From assembly GCA_014871385.1 (NCBI GenBank), contig CM026426.1:79031566-79095565 (forward strand): a stretch of DNA of 64,000 bases. The letters run 5' to 3'. Position numbers and translations under genes: made by a program. Within the stretch, counting starts at the first letter, position 1, and each line of letters begins with the position of its first letter. The DNA comes from Ceratodon purpureus (Eukaryota; Streptophyta; Bryopsida; Pseudoditrichales; Ditrichaceae). Below, piece after piece: positions 1 to 12,229 of the stretch. The notes under the pieces were generated by a model. That model searched no databases. It worked only from the letters and a program-made list of their open reading frames with translations, and had not been told where the DNA came from.

Positions 1-217
1 TAGCGTTGAAGTTCCTAGTTTGGATTTCTGAAGTAGAGCCGATAACATACATTTATTGGCATGGAACTATACTGAAGTCCGTATGTTCTTTGATTGCATA
101 TCATACTGTGGAAACTGTAGGCAGCTATGTTAGTCGAACAACTTGATTGTTTGTACAGGTCTGAAAGAGCCTGTCGCGGATTCAACATTTAAGGAGTGTC
201 GACCTAAATTGTATTTC

Positions 218-272
<55 letters not shown>

Positions 273-2619
273 AGTTTTCCCAGCATATGCATTGTGTCCA
301 TTTCTTCTAATTTGCATGATGTTCATTTAGGGTGGTTCGACCTACCTTGTATTTTTTCAAATATTTCTAGTAAACCACTACGTTCTTTCATTTCCCATTA
401 GTACTGTGTGATCATGTCCCAAATTAATGGAAATTGCTTATAAGCTTTTGCTTGCCAAGTATGGGACCATTGTGCCCATTTTAACTCGACCTGACCTAAT
501 GCATTATTTTGGGAGATTATAAATCTCCCAAAATAACGAATATGGTGTTCTTCGTTGGTCGCGATGGCTGCTGCAACCGTTGGAAAACTTCGACGTCGGT
601 ATCAGACGATGACTCAGGAATAGCATGTTGCTTGCCAGCGGCCTTCTCCTTGCGGCTCATCGTGCGGCTCATTTCGAACCTAGAGAGTGTGTTTTGCAAG
701 ACTGCAATTGATACGTACCCCTCCCACGAGCTAGAATGTGCAGAAAACAACTTTACAATCGTGAATAAAGATTGCGATTGACAAACAATGCTTCAACAAG
801 ATCTAAAATTCATGCGTAACTTGCTATGGCTTCATGCGGTAGAACTCAGTTCCACAGATGCCACTTTCAATGAACGAAGGGATGCTTGAATTCGATCAAG
901 CTAATTGTAAGGGTGCCCTACTCACCACTGCTGGATGCGGTGATACTAGTTTCCATTTTTAAATAATATAGATCCACGGCCTCGGATGTCTACAAGTGAT
1001 GGTACTTTGGACATTGTCCTCTGGGTCTTTCCTTATTTTATGCCCTAGTTGTGCCGTCTTTGATGAATTTTAGAAGTCCTGGAGTGTGGATTATATTATA
1101 GAGTTTGTATTATCTGGATACGCACCACGAATAAGACAGGGTCATGGAGATTGGAAAAAAGTAGCAAATCTGAAAAACTCCAATAGCTACAAGGACATTA
1201 GTTGCATCTGTCGGAATGTGAGATGCATTGGCTGCGGCACTCCATGACGCAAAATAGTCAACTGGGCGTGATAACTTACAAGCACGGTGTACTCGAACTA
1301 GGGACCCTGACGACGCTAATGAACAAGAAGAGTGCATGAGTACGCATGGTAGTGGACTCCGCATCACACGTGAAGGGGTATAAATCAAAACGGAGGACAA
1401 CTAGTACAGTGCACACACACAAGTGTATGAGAAGATATATACATGCATGCATATTTCTCTACAACTACTTGTATATGCATTTGTATTTTTCAGTAAATCA
1501 TGTTTTCTACATTTGTTATTTCGTCAAAAAGTCTTGTTTCATTTCTTGGCTTCTCTAAATTGAATTTAATAGAACAATAGTACATCTTAATACAAGGATG
1601 GCGTCTAAGTTGGTGATTAACCCTTTATAAATATAATAATCAGCCAATGAAAAGTTAGGATTATTATTCATCAAGATGTTTGCTTTGTATCGCAATCCAC
1701 TATTTAATAGAACATAATTACGTTGATATATCCTATGAATAAAAATTCACTCAGCATTTATTAGAAGGAAGTAAGGTACCCAAGGTATTTTTTTCTTACC
1801 AAGATTATAGAATTTGGTACTACTCATGTAGAAGAACAACCATAAACATACTTTAGGTGGTAGAAGTATTCACTGTACCTACTAAAATATATATTCATTA
1901 TAAAAAAATTAATGTACCTTAGACTATAACTGATGTATTTTTTTATTTTGAGTTATTTAACTTAACCCCTAAAGATCCTTTTGTTTTTGGGAGCTTGAAA
2001 CCTCAAAACTACAATTTTCTACCTCTATATACTCCCGAGGGTAACTACCACTTATTTATTTATTTTAGTCTTTCAACCATAAAATCTTGTACATAAGCCT
2101 ATTTTAAGTTACCATTTCAAAATTTGAGAAATTCATTACTCTTTTTTGACCTTCATGCAAATTATTTTTTGGAAGCAAGTTTGAAAACAATTGTGCCAAT
2201 GACCTTAGTTTTTTATGTCTTGGTTTACCATTTCCAGGAGATTTGCAAGAAAAAAGCCCGTTGGTTGAACTAATTTGCTAACTAACGGGCTCCAACCAAT
2301 TTGAAATGACAGAATATGTCATCTGCATAATTGCACTATACATGAACCAACGAGGATGTGTTGTACGTTGTAATAAATGTAGCATGCAAATTAAATTTAT
2401 GTAGGCTAAGTTTCATTATTTGTAAGAGAATACATCATACTTGGCATTTACTAGAAATTCCTCGAATAGGTTGAGAACATTTTTAGAAACTACTGACCTC
2501 AGCAAGATGGAGTTACGAGTTAATAAGCTGCCCAAAATCTGAAGCCGCAGAAAAGTATTCAAACGCTGGAATATCTACGAGGAGGTGGGAAGTATAAATG
2601 ACCTTGTTATATTCGACAA
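1..2619. other. AT-rich non-coding region
   Basis: No gene is supported here. Open frames are all under about 100 codons and resemble nothing I know. It contains the TA microsatellite listed separately, a stem-loop at 2255-2266/2280-2291 (11 of 12 bases pair around AGCCCGTTGGTT), and at about 1959-1970 the motif TTAACCCCTAAA, which also forms the ends of the 880-bp repeat at 10901-11780. That suggests a solo end or diverged copy of the same repeat. Confidence 0.5.
223..272. repeat. (TA)n microsatellite
   Basis: An almost pure AT/TA dinucleotide run of about 45 bases, ending in an imperfect AATATAA tail. Two longer runs of the same type occur at 27786-27852 and 30129-30196. Confidence 0.95.
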
Positions 2620-4290
2620 TTTCAAGTTCTTTTTAAATTTCAATTATTATAGATATTGTTTTCCACGTTGCCTTGCTTTAGTATTTTTTATTACTTGATT
2701 TTTCTGTGCACACTCTTTGGAGATCAAGATAAGTTCAGTTTGATGTGAATCTGGAACTCAATTTATCATCCTTCCATTTATCATTCATCCTTTGATAGAT
2801 TACATCACGATGCCTTTTCTTTCAAAATTTCAATAATTAAAGATATTCTTTTTCACCTTGCTTTGCTTCAGTATTTTTTTGTATTTGAATTATATTAGGT
2901 GCAGTTCTGTGCACACTATTTGAAGGTTGTGATTGGTATAGTTTCGGAGTGAACCTGGAACTTGGTTTATTTTCATCCATCCATTTATCATCCTTCCTTC
3001 AAAGATTACTTCACCTTTAGGTTCCTTTTTAATTCCAACGATTAAAGATATTCTTTTTCACCTTGCCTTGCTTCTATTGTTGTTCTTTTTCTTTTTTCTT
3101 TTAGTTTTTATTTTTTATTTCATTTGGGTTTAATTATGTGTACCCTATTTGAGGGTCAAGAGTACTTCACTGTGATGTGAATCTGAAGCTCTAGTTTTCC
3201 ATCCCTCCATTCTATCATCCATTGATTGATCATCCATCCACAAAAGATTACTTGACCATGAAGTTTCTTTTTAATTTCAGCAATTAAAGATATTTGTTTT
3301 TCACCTTACCTTGCTTTTGCTATTATTTTTTTAAAAACAAATTTCAATTAAAAATAAAATAAAAAATCATTTAGTTTTACTTAAATGCACACTATTTAGT
3401 TCAAGATTAGTTCCCTGTGATGTGAATCTGAAGCTGCAATTTTTCATCCCTCCATTTATCATCCATCTATTTATCATCCATCCATTTATCATCCATCCAT
3501 TTATCATCCGGATATTGATTGATTACTACACTAAAAAGTTTCTTTTTAATTTCAACAATTAAATATATTCCTTTCCACCTTACCTTCCTTTTGATTTTTT
3601 GATTTTTTTATTTTTTTTGTAAGTTTAATTTTTTATTTCATTTAGGTTTACTTATGTGCAGACTATTTGAGGATCAAGAGTAGTTCACTCTGATGTGAAT
3701 ATGAAATTCTATTTTTCATCTTTCCATTTTTCATCCCTCCCTTTATCATCCATCCTTTTATCATCCATCTTTTGATCATCCATCCTTTGATTGATTACTT
3801 ATGTACACACTATTTGAAGGTCAAGATTAGTTCTCTATGATGTGAATCTAAAGCTGTAGTTTTTCATCCATCCATTTATCATCCATCCATTTATCATCCG
3901 GATATTGATTGATTACTTCACTAAGAAGTTTCTTTTTAATTTCAACAATTACAGATATTCCTTTTCACCTTGCCTTCCTTCTGTTTTTTTATTTTTTATT
4001 TTTTTTTAAGCTTAACATTTTATTTCATTTAGATTTACTTATGTGCAGACTATTTGAGGATCAAGAGTAGTTCACTGTGATTTGAATATGAAATTCTATT
4101 TATCATCCCTCCATTTATCATCCATCCATTTTTCTTTGAATTATATCGGGTTTCGTTCTTGTTGTCACAATTTGAGAGTGAGGGTTGGTACAATTTGAGA
4201 GTGAACCTGAAACTTGATTTCTCATCCATCCATTTATCATCCATATTTAAAAGATTACTTCACCTTGCCATTTCTTTCAAATTAGCGATC
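2620..4290 (+). repeat. Degenerate tandem repeat array, about six units
   Basis: A block of the form TTCAACAATTAAAGATATTC followed by TTTTCACCTTGCCTTGCTTC recurs near 2638, 2829, 3034, 3276, 3550 and 3937. Unit spacing therefore grows from about 190 to about 390 bases. Between blocks each unit has a T-rich stretch, then TTACTTATGTGCACACTATTTGA, a GTGATGTGAATCTGAAG-like segment, and a variable number of CCATTTATCATCCATC microrepeats, which explain the length differences. Units differ by many substitutions, so the array is old. No coding function is seen; an open frame at 4159-4527 overlaps its last unit and is probably chance. Confidence 0.75.
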
Positions 4291-5269
4291 CTCTTAGATG
4301 GAAATGTTTACGTACATGATAATTTTGAATTGGATGAAACCGTGACAAATAATTATGGATGTGCACATATTGGGCCTAGTATTTTGGACGTGCTACCCTT
4401 CATTTTCCTTAATTTGAAACAATTTGTTATGCATGACAATAATTGTCGTGCATTAGAGAAATCAGATAATGATGCGCATCCAAAAATCATTAAATATTTT
4501 TGGGGCCTCCCTGATACGATTTTCTAAGAGTTCCACTGACATTATCTATAGATTACATAGCGCAAGCTTCATTTTTCCCAAGACCCAGTTTATTATGACA
4601 ATTAAAGATTTTATTCGTGATTAGAAAATGTTTTCATATGAGTTATGGCATGGCTACAAGCACTCCAAATTACTTATAAAGGCAATACCATATCATTTTC
4701 TGGTCTTCCCACAGCGATTCAAGAATGCGCATATTTGAATATGCAGATATTTTGCGTAAGTGACTTAGGATTTTAAATAAATTGTATTATCTAAGATTTC
4801 AATGCTGATGTAACACATGATAACAAGTATGTAGTATCTGTGTCACGTCACATCCAACCTCATCCTTTTTAAATTACATTTGACGGCGGAGGCCGTGCGT
4901 AACTCACACTGCTGAAGTCATTGTTGAATGATAAACTAGTCCGATGTAGCAAAGCGTGGATGTCAATGGGAGGGGAGGTGATCGTAACTGTACAGGTGTG
5001 ATTATTTTTCTTATCAGCCGCCTCTTCCGTGTCCAAGTAACCGTAATCAGGATCATGACTTCGAAATCCTTGCCTACCAACAGTGTACTTGGAGCTCTAC
5101 AATGCCTGAATACTCTTTTGCCTGGGCGTTTCACAGCCCACCTTGCTATATGTAATTTGTGTCTTCTCGCTTTGTGCTCATGGTTTCGTAGTTGTTGAAC
5201 ATGATCACAATGTAGGTCCCTCTGTGTTGTTTAATCTCCACCGCATAGGTTAGACAGTATCACGTTGCC
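4291..5269. other. Intergenic, no feature recognised
   Basis: No gene, repeat or RNA is recognised between the tandem array and the RING-like gene. Several short overlapping frames on both strands lack any recognisable motif. Confidence 0.4.
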
Positions 5270-6928
5270 ATGGGAAACGGGAAGGGGTGAGAGAAGAAGC
5301 ACAAGAAACGAAGGTCCGAAGCCATCGAAGGTCATAGAAGTCCGCAACCTCGCAAGTCATGTAAGTCTATCCAGAAGGAACTCCCACTGTCCACCAGCGG
5401 AGATAGAGAAACGACTCTAGAGGGCCCAGATGTCAAGTCAGTAGAAGTCCCTCCTCCGTTTGAGGTGGGGAACTCCGAGTTTGATGCAACATTCGACCTT
5501 GAAGCAATCCCATTGGCGCTGCGTGAACGAATGGTGGCAGCTGCACCCATGTTGCTGGGCCGCAATGCACAATATGACAACATGTTTTTCCATGACAAGG
5601 TGGGGTTGTGTGACAGGGGCCCGACAGTAGATGATGTTCCGAAGGTTTACCCACATATTTTGGAGTCCGACATCAAGAAGGTATGGCGCCTGGGTTCGCA
5701 GCTGAATCGATTTGAGATTGCAAATTGCTTGGACAAGGAGCAGGCTCAGCTTTTCTCGCAGCACAACTATCGTGTGTATGGCAACTGTCCCGGCAATGCC
5801 TACTTCGCCATGCGTTTTTTCAAGGCTGCTTATGCAACATTTGTGCATGGCTTGGACGTGAAATGGGTGGCGGAGGCCACGGTGCGCCAAAGCAAGCGCT
5901 TCGCAACCGCATTGAAGAACCTGAAGAAGCTTGGCCCAGTGGCGTTGCGCCGGCAGGTGGAAGGTCTCTGCGAGCTGATGGCTTCAGTGGCATCTGGCAC
6001 ACCAGAGCGTTAGATAATGCCACGAAGTGTAGATCGTGCACTCAGAGAAGTAGTGGGTGCCAGAGCAACCGCAACTCTAGCACAGACGGCATTGGAAACG
6101 CTTCAGGGGGATCATGACTCAGCATTGGGCATAGTGAATGCCTTTACAGATGCAGAGTACAGTCGGCTGGAGTTGGAATGCAATGCAGCGAACACGGAGC
6201 TCTCGCGTTTGTTCCAAGAGGGGACAGCAACAGAATACAAGGTTCACGTGGAAATGGCGCGGCTTCTTTCAGCGAGGCTCTTGTCAATGCAAGAGGAGCA
6301 GATGATTGCGCGATCTCGAATTTTAGAGCTCAAGTCGGGTCCCCTTCAAGATGCCACTGTTGCTCACAATCAAGACCTTGCTGCCGCGGAGGCGAGCCTG
6401 CTCAAGAGTGAACTGGAGTATTTGATCCTGCGCCCACGCTCCGTTTTTGTGTACCCAAGCGCATACTCCGTACCTGCGTTAGTAAACCGTATGACTCATA
6501 TCTACTCAATCTGCAACAAAGGTTTTGTCTCCAATGCACCAATACTCGGTTCTTGCGGATGCCTCTTTCACAATGTCTGTGTGGCACAACTGATTGACTC
6601 TAACCTCTATCAATGCCCCATGTGTGGCGACCTCGACCCAACGTGGGTAGCTCAATTCGACGGCAAACTTGGCCGTGACCAATTGGAGGTGTCGGTCGAA
6701 GACACAATGCAGAATCTTAGGAATGTTGTGGGAGCGCAGAATGGTGCTGCAGTCACCATGCATATGGCCTTGAACCTGAATTCAGAATGTAATGACTTTT
6801 TACTATCGAAGGAAGGCAATGCATTGCCCAGCAAGGAAGCCTTGGCCCAGACTCCAGTATCATGTTCTTCAGATACGCATAAACTGTTCGAGCGGTCACC
6901 TGGAGATCCTCCTTCTACACAACGTTGA
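5270..6928 (+). pseudogene. RING-like zinc-finger/coiled-coil protein, frame interrupted by two stops
   Basis: From ATG 5270 one frame runs 553 codons to TGA 6926-6928, interrupted only by TGA at 5288-5290 and TAG at 6011-6013. The N terminus is basic (EKKHKKRRSE). A helical middle follows, with FHDKVGLCDRG and QLNRFEIANCLDKEQAQLF. A long Ala/Leu/Glu-rich stretch (about codons 265-380) is likely coiled coil. Near codons 420-450 is a RING-like cluster: ICNKGF, then SCGCLFHNVC, then QCPMCG. The first metal pair is incomplete, so it is RING-like rather than canonical. RING domains usually bind zinc and recruit E2 enzymes; that role here is inference. I do not recognise the family. Similar Cys/His ends occur in transposon-linked proteins of non-seed plants as I remember them, so this may be an accessory gene of a mobile element and not a host gene. 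Both stops are explained by C-to-T changes (CGA to TGA, CAG to TAG). Confidence 0.55.
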
Positions 6929-9900
6929 TCAAGACATAGTAGTTACTTACCAGACACCGCCAAGGGCTAGCTTCACCAATCTCCATGTGCCGTCTCTACC
7001 CATGCTTACCTTTCCGTAGTTGACAGTCCAACAGGTTATTGGTAGGATCGATGGTTATTGATTAGTTACAGTTGCATTATAGTTGAGGACATATTGCCGC
7101 ATGTCTGCAATTTCCTACATGAAACTACAATGTTCTGAAATAGACGGTTTATATGAATAAATTACATGTTGTGTCTGTCATACATTCTACGGTACCAAGA
7201 GCACCTTCGGAACATGCAACAATTGGTGATGTTGAATTGTTAAATAATGGACCGTTGTTAAATAGTAGCCTTGTTGTGCTCTTGTTCTTCTGCATATGCA
7301 ACTGCAATTCCACCACTGCAACTGGCTGCCGCCAAAATCCCCACGTCCCATTGTTTGTTTCCCCATTGTTCTGCAACGGGAGCAGATCAAGAGGTGACAT
7401 TATTCACTCTGATAATGGAAAGGAACGACTAAAGAATCGTGAAATTCCTACGGCAGTTCAGATTCTACCACTCTGTAACGGTAGACCAGGATTCGGTATT
7501 CAGCGGGTTACTACATCTTTAATGAATGTGAAGAGGAACGGGTAAGACTTCATTGCACTAAAGAGCGCTAGAAACAATCTTCACCACTCAAACAAAATAA
7601 CATAATAGTCTTCTGAAGAAGCAAAAACCTTATTTGCTAGTCCTAAACTTGAACTAATTCGTTTAATGAATTTTCCTTAGCTTTTATTAAGATTTTATCT
7701 TCTTACACCATTCTTGGTTGTGTTCTGTATCTTTGCTATCAAAAATAGTTTCGTGCTTTACCATCCTTTCTAAAGTTTTTCCCAGCCATTTTTTTGGTTT
7801 TTATTTTTATTTTCCTTATTAAGGTCAAGTCATGTACTTCAGTTTTGTTACCCTTTAATCTTTGACTATAGTTTTGGTGCTACAAGATCCTGACATTAAA
7901 CTTACATGTTTTATGGATTCTTTCGTATTCAACTTGTTATTGAATCGTGCTCACTGTTTTTGGGAACTGTATTTCAACTTCACCTCCCTTTTTTTTCCTA
8001 GAAACTTTTGTTTAACTCTTTAAGGTCCCAATACATCATTGGTTTCAAAAATGTGTAATAAAATGTTTGATGATTCACAAAAATCGAGTGGATATACAAG
8101 AAACACTTGTAATTCATAATGTGGAGTTCACATCTATACTGTTAGATTTATTAAAAATGTCATTAATATTTTTAAACTAGTTTTGCAAGTTTTTTTAAAA
8201 AAAAGTTTAATTAAAAATCCCACGTCAACAATTTCCTATTGATAATAATTGTTATGAATTTGGATTAAGATGTACTATGTGATGGTATAATTTCCATTAT
8301 TTAATTCCACTTATTCTGGAAAATCATATTTAAGATTCACTTTTTGAACCAGGGATGAAACTTGACATAAATCAGTTCTATGATTTTTCAAAAAACCACA
8401 AGATCTTATCTTGAAGATCCACAGCATGCAAATGGTAGTAACTAACACAAGAATTCAAGAAAAAATCAAAATAGATGAAAAACATCCAGCCCCTCAAAAA
8501 TTGCTTCGTTGAAAGTCATCCAGCGTCCAGAATTTGGACGCTGGAGCGTTAAAGGGTCGAAGGGTCAAGTGCAAACCTCCATCATCATTATTAACCTTTT
8601 ATGACAACAACGATGCTTTGGTAAGATTAAACTTCCAAATTAATGAATCTAAAAATCATAGATTCTTTTCCATTTATTTCCAATTTGCTTCAGCAAGGAG
8701 GCTTTGGATGTTTCCCCTGAGTCTCTATTGTGGAGATTCTTTCACACTTGACGAATGTAACTACTAAGATGGTATTTAGGGGATGGAGATTTTCCACACT
8801 CATTTAATTTCCGTAACGGTTCAGTTCAATAGGATAGATTTGACCTTCAAACTTTGTGCCTCCACTAATTTCTAAGAGTCAGAAGGTATGGTTTGAATAA
8901 TCAAAAGTGGATTACTTTGGCTCTATTTGAATCAAATCCTATGCTATGAAGAATTCACAGTGTATTCAAGTTTTAAAGATGGTAGTGGTTAAATAAGTTA
9001 AAATAATTAAAAAATGCAATGAATTGCTTAAAGTTATTTCATGGTTACTTACCATATGCTGTTCTTTGTAATCTCCACTTCCCTTCTTCCTTGTTATTTT
9101 AGTACATACCACTCACACTTGCATAAGTAATAACCATTTTAATATGGAAAATTTTGAATTGGTTCATTTACTCCAGTCTAAGGTAATCACACTTCATTGA
9201 ATTTTGCAAACTAACTAAATCAGGTTCCAAGCTAATCAGACTTTGATCTTAATCAAAACATGTAATAAGCATGGTTCAAAACGCATATCAAATATCACTA
9301 AAAAATGGTGAACCACCGTTTAGCTTTGGCATAAAGCAACTTCAACATTTACAAGCACAACAAAATGGTTTATAGGAAGTGCACAATGTTTAAATACACA
9401 CAGCAACAGGTTCTCACACTGCTTCATTTTCTGAAACTGATTTTTGAAACTTTCAACCGTAAGATCTTGGACCTAAGTATTGTCAGTACATTCTTAAAAA
9501 ATTTCAACTGTTGGATCTTTACCAGTAGTGAGATTATAACGTTCAAAGTTGATGCGGAATTTTTTTTTTGCCTTGGCCGTAAGACTCAACTTTGTGCCAA
9601 AAGGGACTTGGTGATTATTACTCCAAACATCTTGCTCATATTTTTTTCCATCTGGTAACTAAGTTGGACACCTCCATGCAAAATTTTGGAGACTCGTTTT
9701 GATTAATTGACCTTCATGTTAACTCCTTTCCAGAAAGAGTTATAAATCCCACAATATGGTCAAACTTAAATAACGCTAAAGATTCTTGTGATGCAAAAAA
9801 AGTGAATAGTGAAAAGTTACATCTATGAGTTTTTGAATTTTAGCAAAAAAAAAAATCTGAAAAAAATCCCAAATCACAAATTTTGACTATTTTTGAAAGG

Positions 9901-10900
9901 AGAAAATGTAAAATTACAAAAAAATTTGAAGCTTCTTCATGTACTTTTTGGAGGCTGTCCTTCTAAAAGTGGTAAACTTTTTGACTTGGGTCACTATGAT
10001 ATTTGAGTAGTGATTTGGTTATGAACATATTTCAATTTTTTTTTGAAAAAATGACCTAATTTTAGATTGCCCGTTTTGGACTTGAAACCTAAAAGTTCTA
10101 GTTAAAGGTTCTAAAATTGGACTTTGACTTTGAAAAATTTTCCACGTACACATTCCGGTAAAGGGAGTATCCGGTAAAAAATGTAGGAAAAAAAATTACT
10201 TTTAACGTCTTCATCTAGGCTGCCCAAAACAACATAAAGCGATTTCGGCTTTCCTGGGCACTTATGGGTTAATTTTGCCAAAATTTATTACTATCCACAT
10301 TGAATTTGCAGGTGCGCAAGGTTTACGACATATTACTTATATTGAAATTCATGTATTCTGTCTATTTAAAATTGTTAAGATTTTGAATAGAGGATTTGTA
10401 TAACTAATTAAAAATAGCGTGGCCCTCAAATTAGTTCATTTTCTCTAGTTTCTACCGTCCTGTTTTATATAGATGTAAGGAAATCATTTGCTTCAGCATC
10501 ACGAGGGTAATGAGAAACTTCCACTACCAACAAATTTGCAATGGGATATTATATAAATCCATATTACATACTATAGTACTATAAACAATGAGGAAGACAA
10601 GAAACTATATATGCTTTAACGTGAAATTTGCAATACTCTCGTGAGAAGTGCACATACATCCAATGAAGCTCAATCAGGACAAGTTGTTTTAATATTCTTG
10701 AGTGTTGTTTGAAATGGATGATTTTGTAGTAGTTCAGTTTTTTACTGAGGTGGGATTGCATCATCATTCACTTATTGCTTGCTCTAAATTTAAATTTCCA
10801 TGATTAATTAAAAATACATTAACATGCAATTGATAATGCTGCTCACTGCTCGGACACTGTTTTTCACAATACTTTGATGCACTTTGAAATAATAGTCAAA
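6929..10900. other. AT-rich non-coding region
   Basis: About 4 kb without a supportable gene. Short frames at 7153-7545 and 9365-9658 show no known motif. The perfect hairpin at 8520-8544 is listed separately. The phrase CAACCGTAAGATCTTG recurs in variants near 9450 and 10990 and, more diverged, near 2064, which points to dispersed copies of one old repeat family. Confidence 0.45.
8520..8544. repeat. Perfect 10-bp hairpin
   Basis: CCAGCGTCCA, a 5-base loop GAATT, then TGGACGCTGG pair without mismatch. The GC-rich stem stands out against AT-rich flanks. No T-run follows, so it is not an obvious transcription terminator. Confidence 0.7.
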
Positions 10901-11780
10901 TTTAACCCCTAAAATTCTGAGGGCATTTTTCATCAAAACTGCCTCAAAATAGCCCCTCTTCAAAGTAAGGTAGATTTTGCAAACTTGGGGTCTTTTTTAG
11001 TACATCTAACCGTAAGATCTTGTAGCTAACTTCTATTTCTACATGTCCACCAAATCTCACACACTCATTCCTCACCAATTGCATGATCATATTGATCAAA
11101 GTAGAAAAACAAGTTTTTTTTCCTTGCAAAAAAAGGGGACAGCAGAGTTTTGAAGGCCCAAAAAACCATTTTTTTGCATTGTGGATTTTGGTGGTTTTGA
11201 TGCACGTCAAAGAAGACTGAGTTAGCTTATTGTATTTAAAAAATTATATTCAAAAAATTTGTGAAAGGTTTCCAAAAAAATCATTTTCCACTAGGGGGTG
11301 TCCTGAAATTCACAAACAGCGGCCGTTTTTTGACAATAAAACTAGCATATGAAAAATTTTGGATTGAAAATCCAAACGGTGGGAACATGCTCTACTGCCT
11401 TCTCTATACATAGAAATTTTTATTTTTGAAAAATATTAAAATCTCAATTTTTGATGGAATTTCAAAGTTTCTTCTTTGGGCAGATTTTCGCAGATTTTCG
11501 CAATTTTGGGCAGTTTTGGGCAGTTTTGGGCAGAATTTGCTGCATTCACAGTGGCTTAGAAAATTTCAGCAGCTGCCCAACGAGCAGCGTTTGACACTTA
11601 AACCTTCATAACTTTTGATCCTGATGTCGGAATTGAAAAATAAAAATACCTTCACGAGGATCTCTGAACGGCCCACCTTTAATAAAAATTTCAGAAAATC
11701 CCAATGTAAATTGCATTCATAGGTACATGCCCAAATTCCAAAAAAGCCCAAATGTGGATGATTGTCCTTTAGGGGTTAAA
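10901..11780. mobile_element. MITE-like unit with 13-bp terminal inverted repeats
   Basis: TTTAACCCCTAAA at 10901-10913 is exactly inverted at 11768-11780 (TTTAGGGGTTAAA), enclosing 880 bp. I see no clear target-site duplication and no transposase. Inside is a short tandem of TTTTGGGCAG-type units at about 11500-11535. The superfamily is undetermined. Confidence 0.5.
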
Positions 11781-12229
11781 AAGCATCAAGTTTGAACCGT
11801 GTTTCCATACTCAAAATGACCGTACAAGAATTCTGGGACAATGTGGCTCACATTACAGACTTACGATATGGCAAACATTGTATGGCAGGACGCATGCTCT
11901 ATAGCAAATCAGGCACCTCCAAATCAAGTCAAACTACCACTCTGTTATGTCGGTGACATGTTCATTCTCCCATTGATCTGTATCAGTTGTCGCCTGGGAA
12001 TCCTCTTCACGGACAAGCTGGGTTCTGCGCGTCTCTGCTGCCCCACTGCTTATTCCACAAGGAATTTCATCGATGCCTGCACTATCTGGATCAGTGTGAG
12101 CCAACTCTATAGAACCACTATCTGGAGCCACCCAACAATTCCCATCTCTATGACGACTTTGACGCCACACTCCCGGAGCTTCAGCAGCTCCCGAGGCCCA
12201 CCAAGTATGCCGACGTCTTGCGGCCGCAG

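Noticed and set aside
4159-4527. 122-codon plus-strand frame
   Set aside because: Its first half is the last unit of the tandem array and the rest has no recognisable motif.
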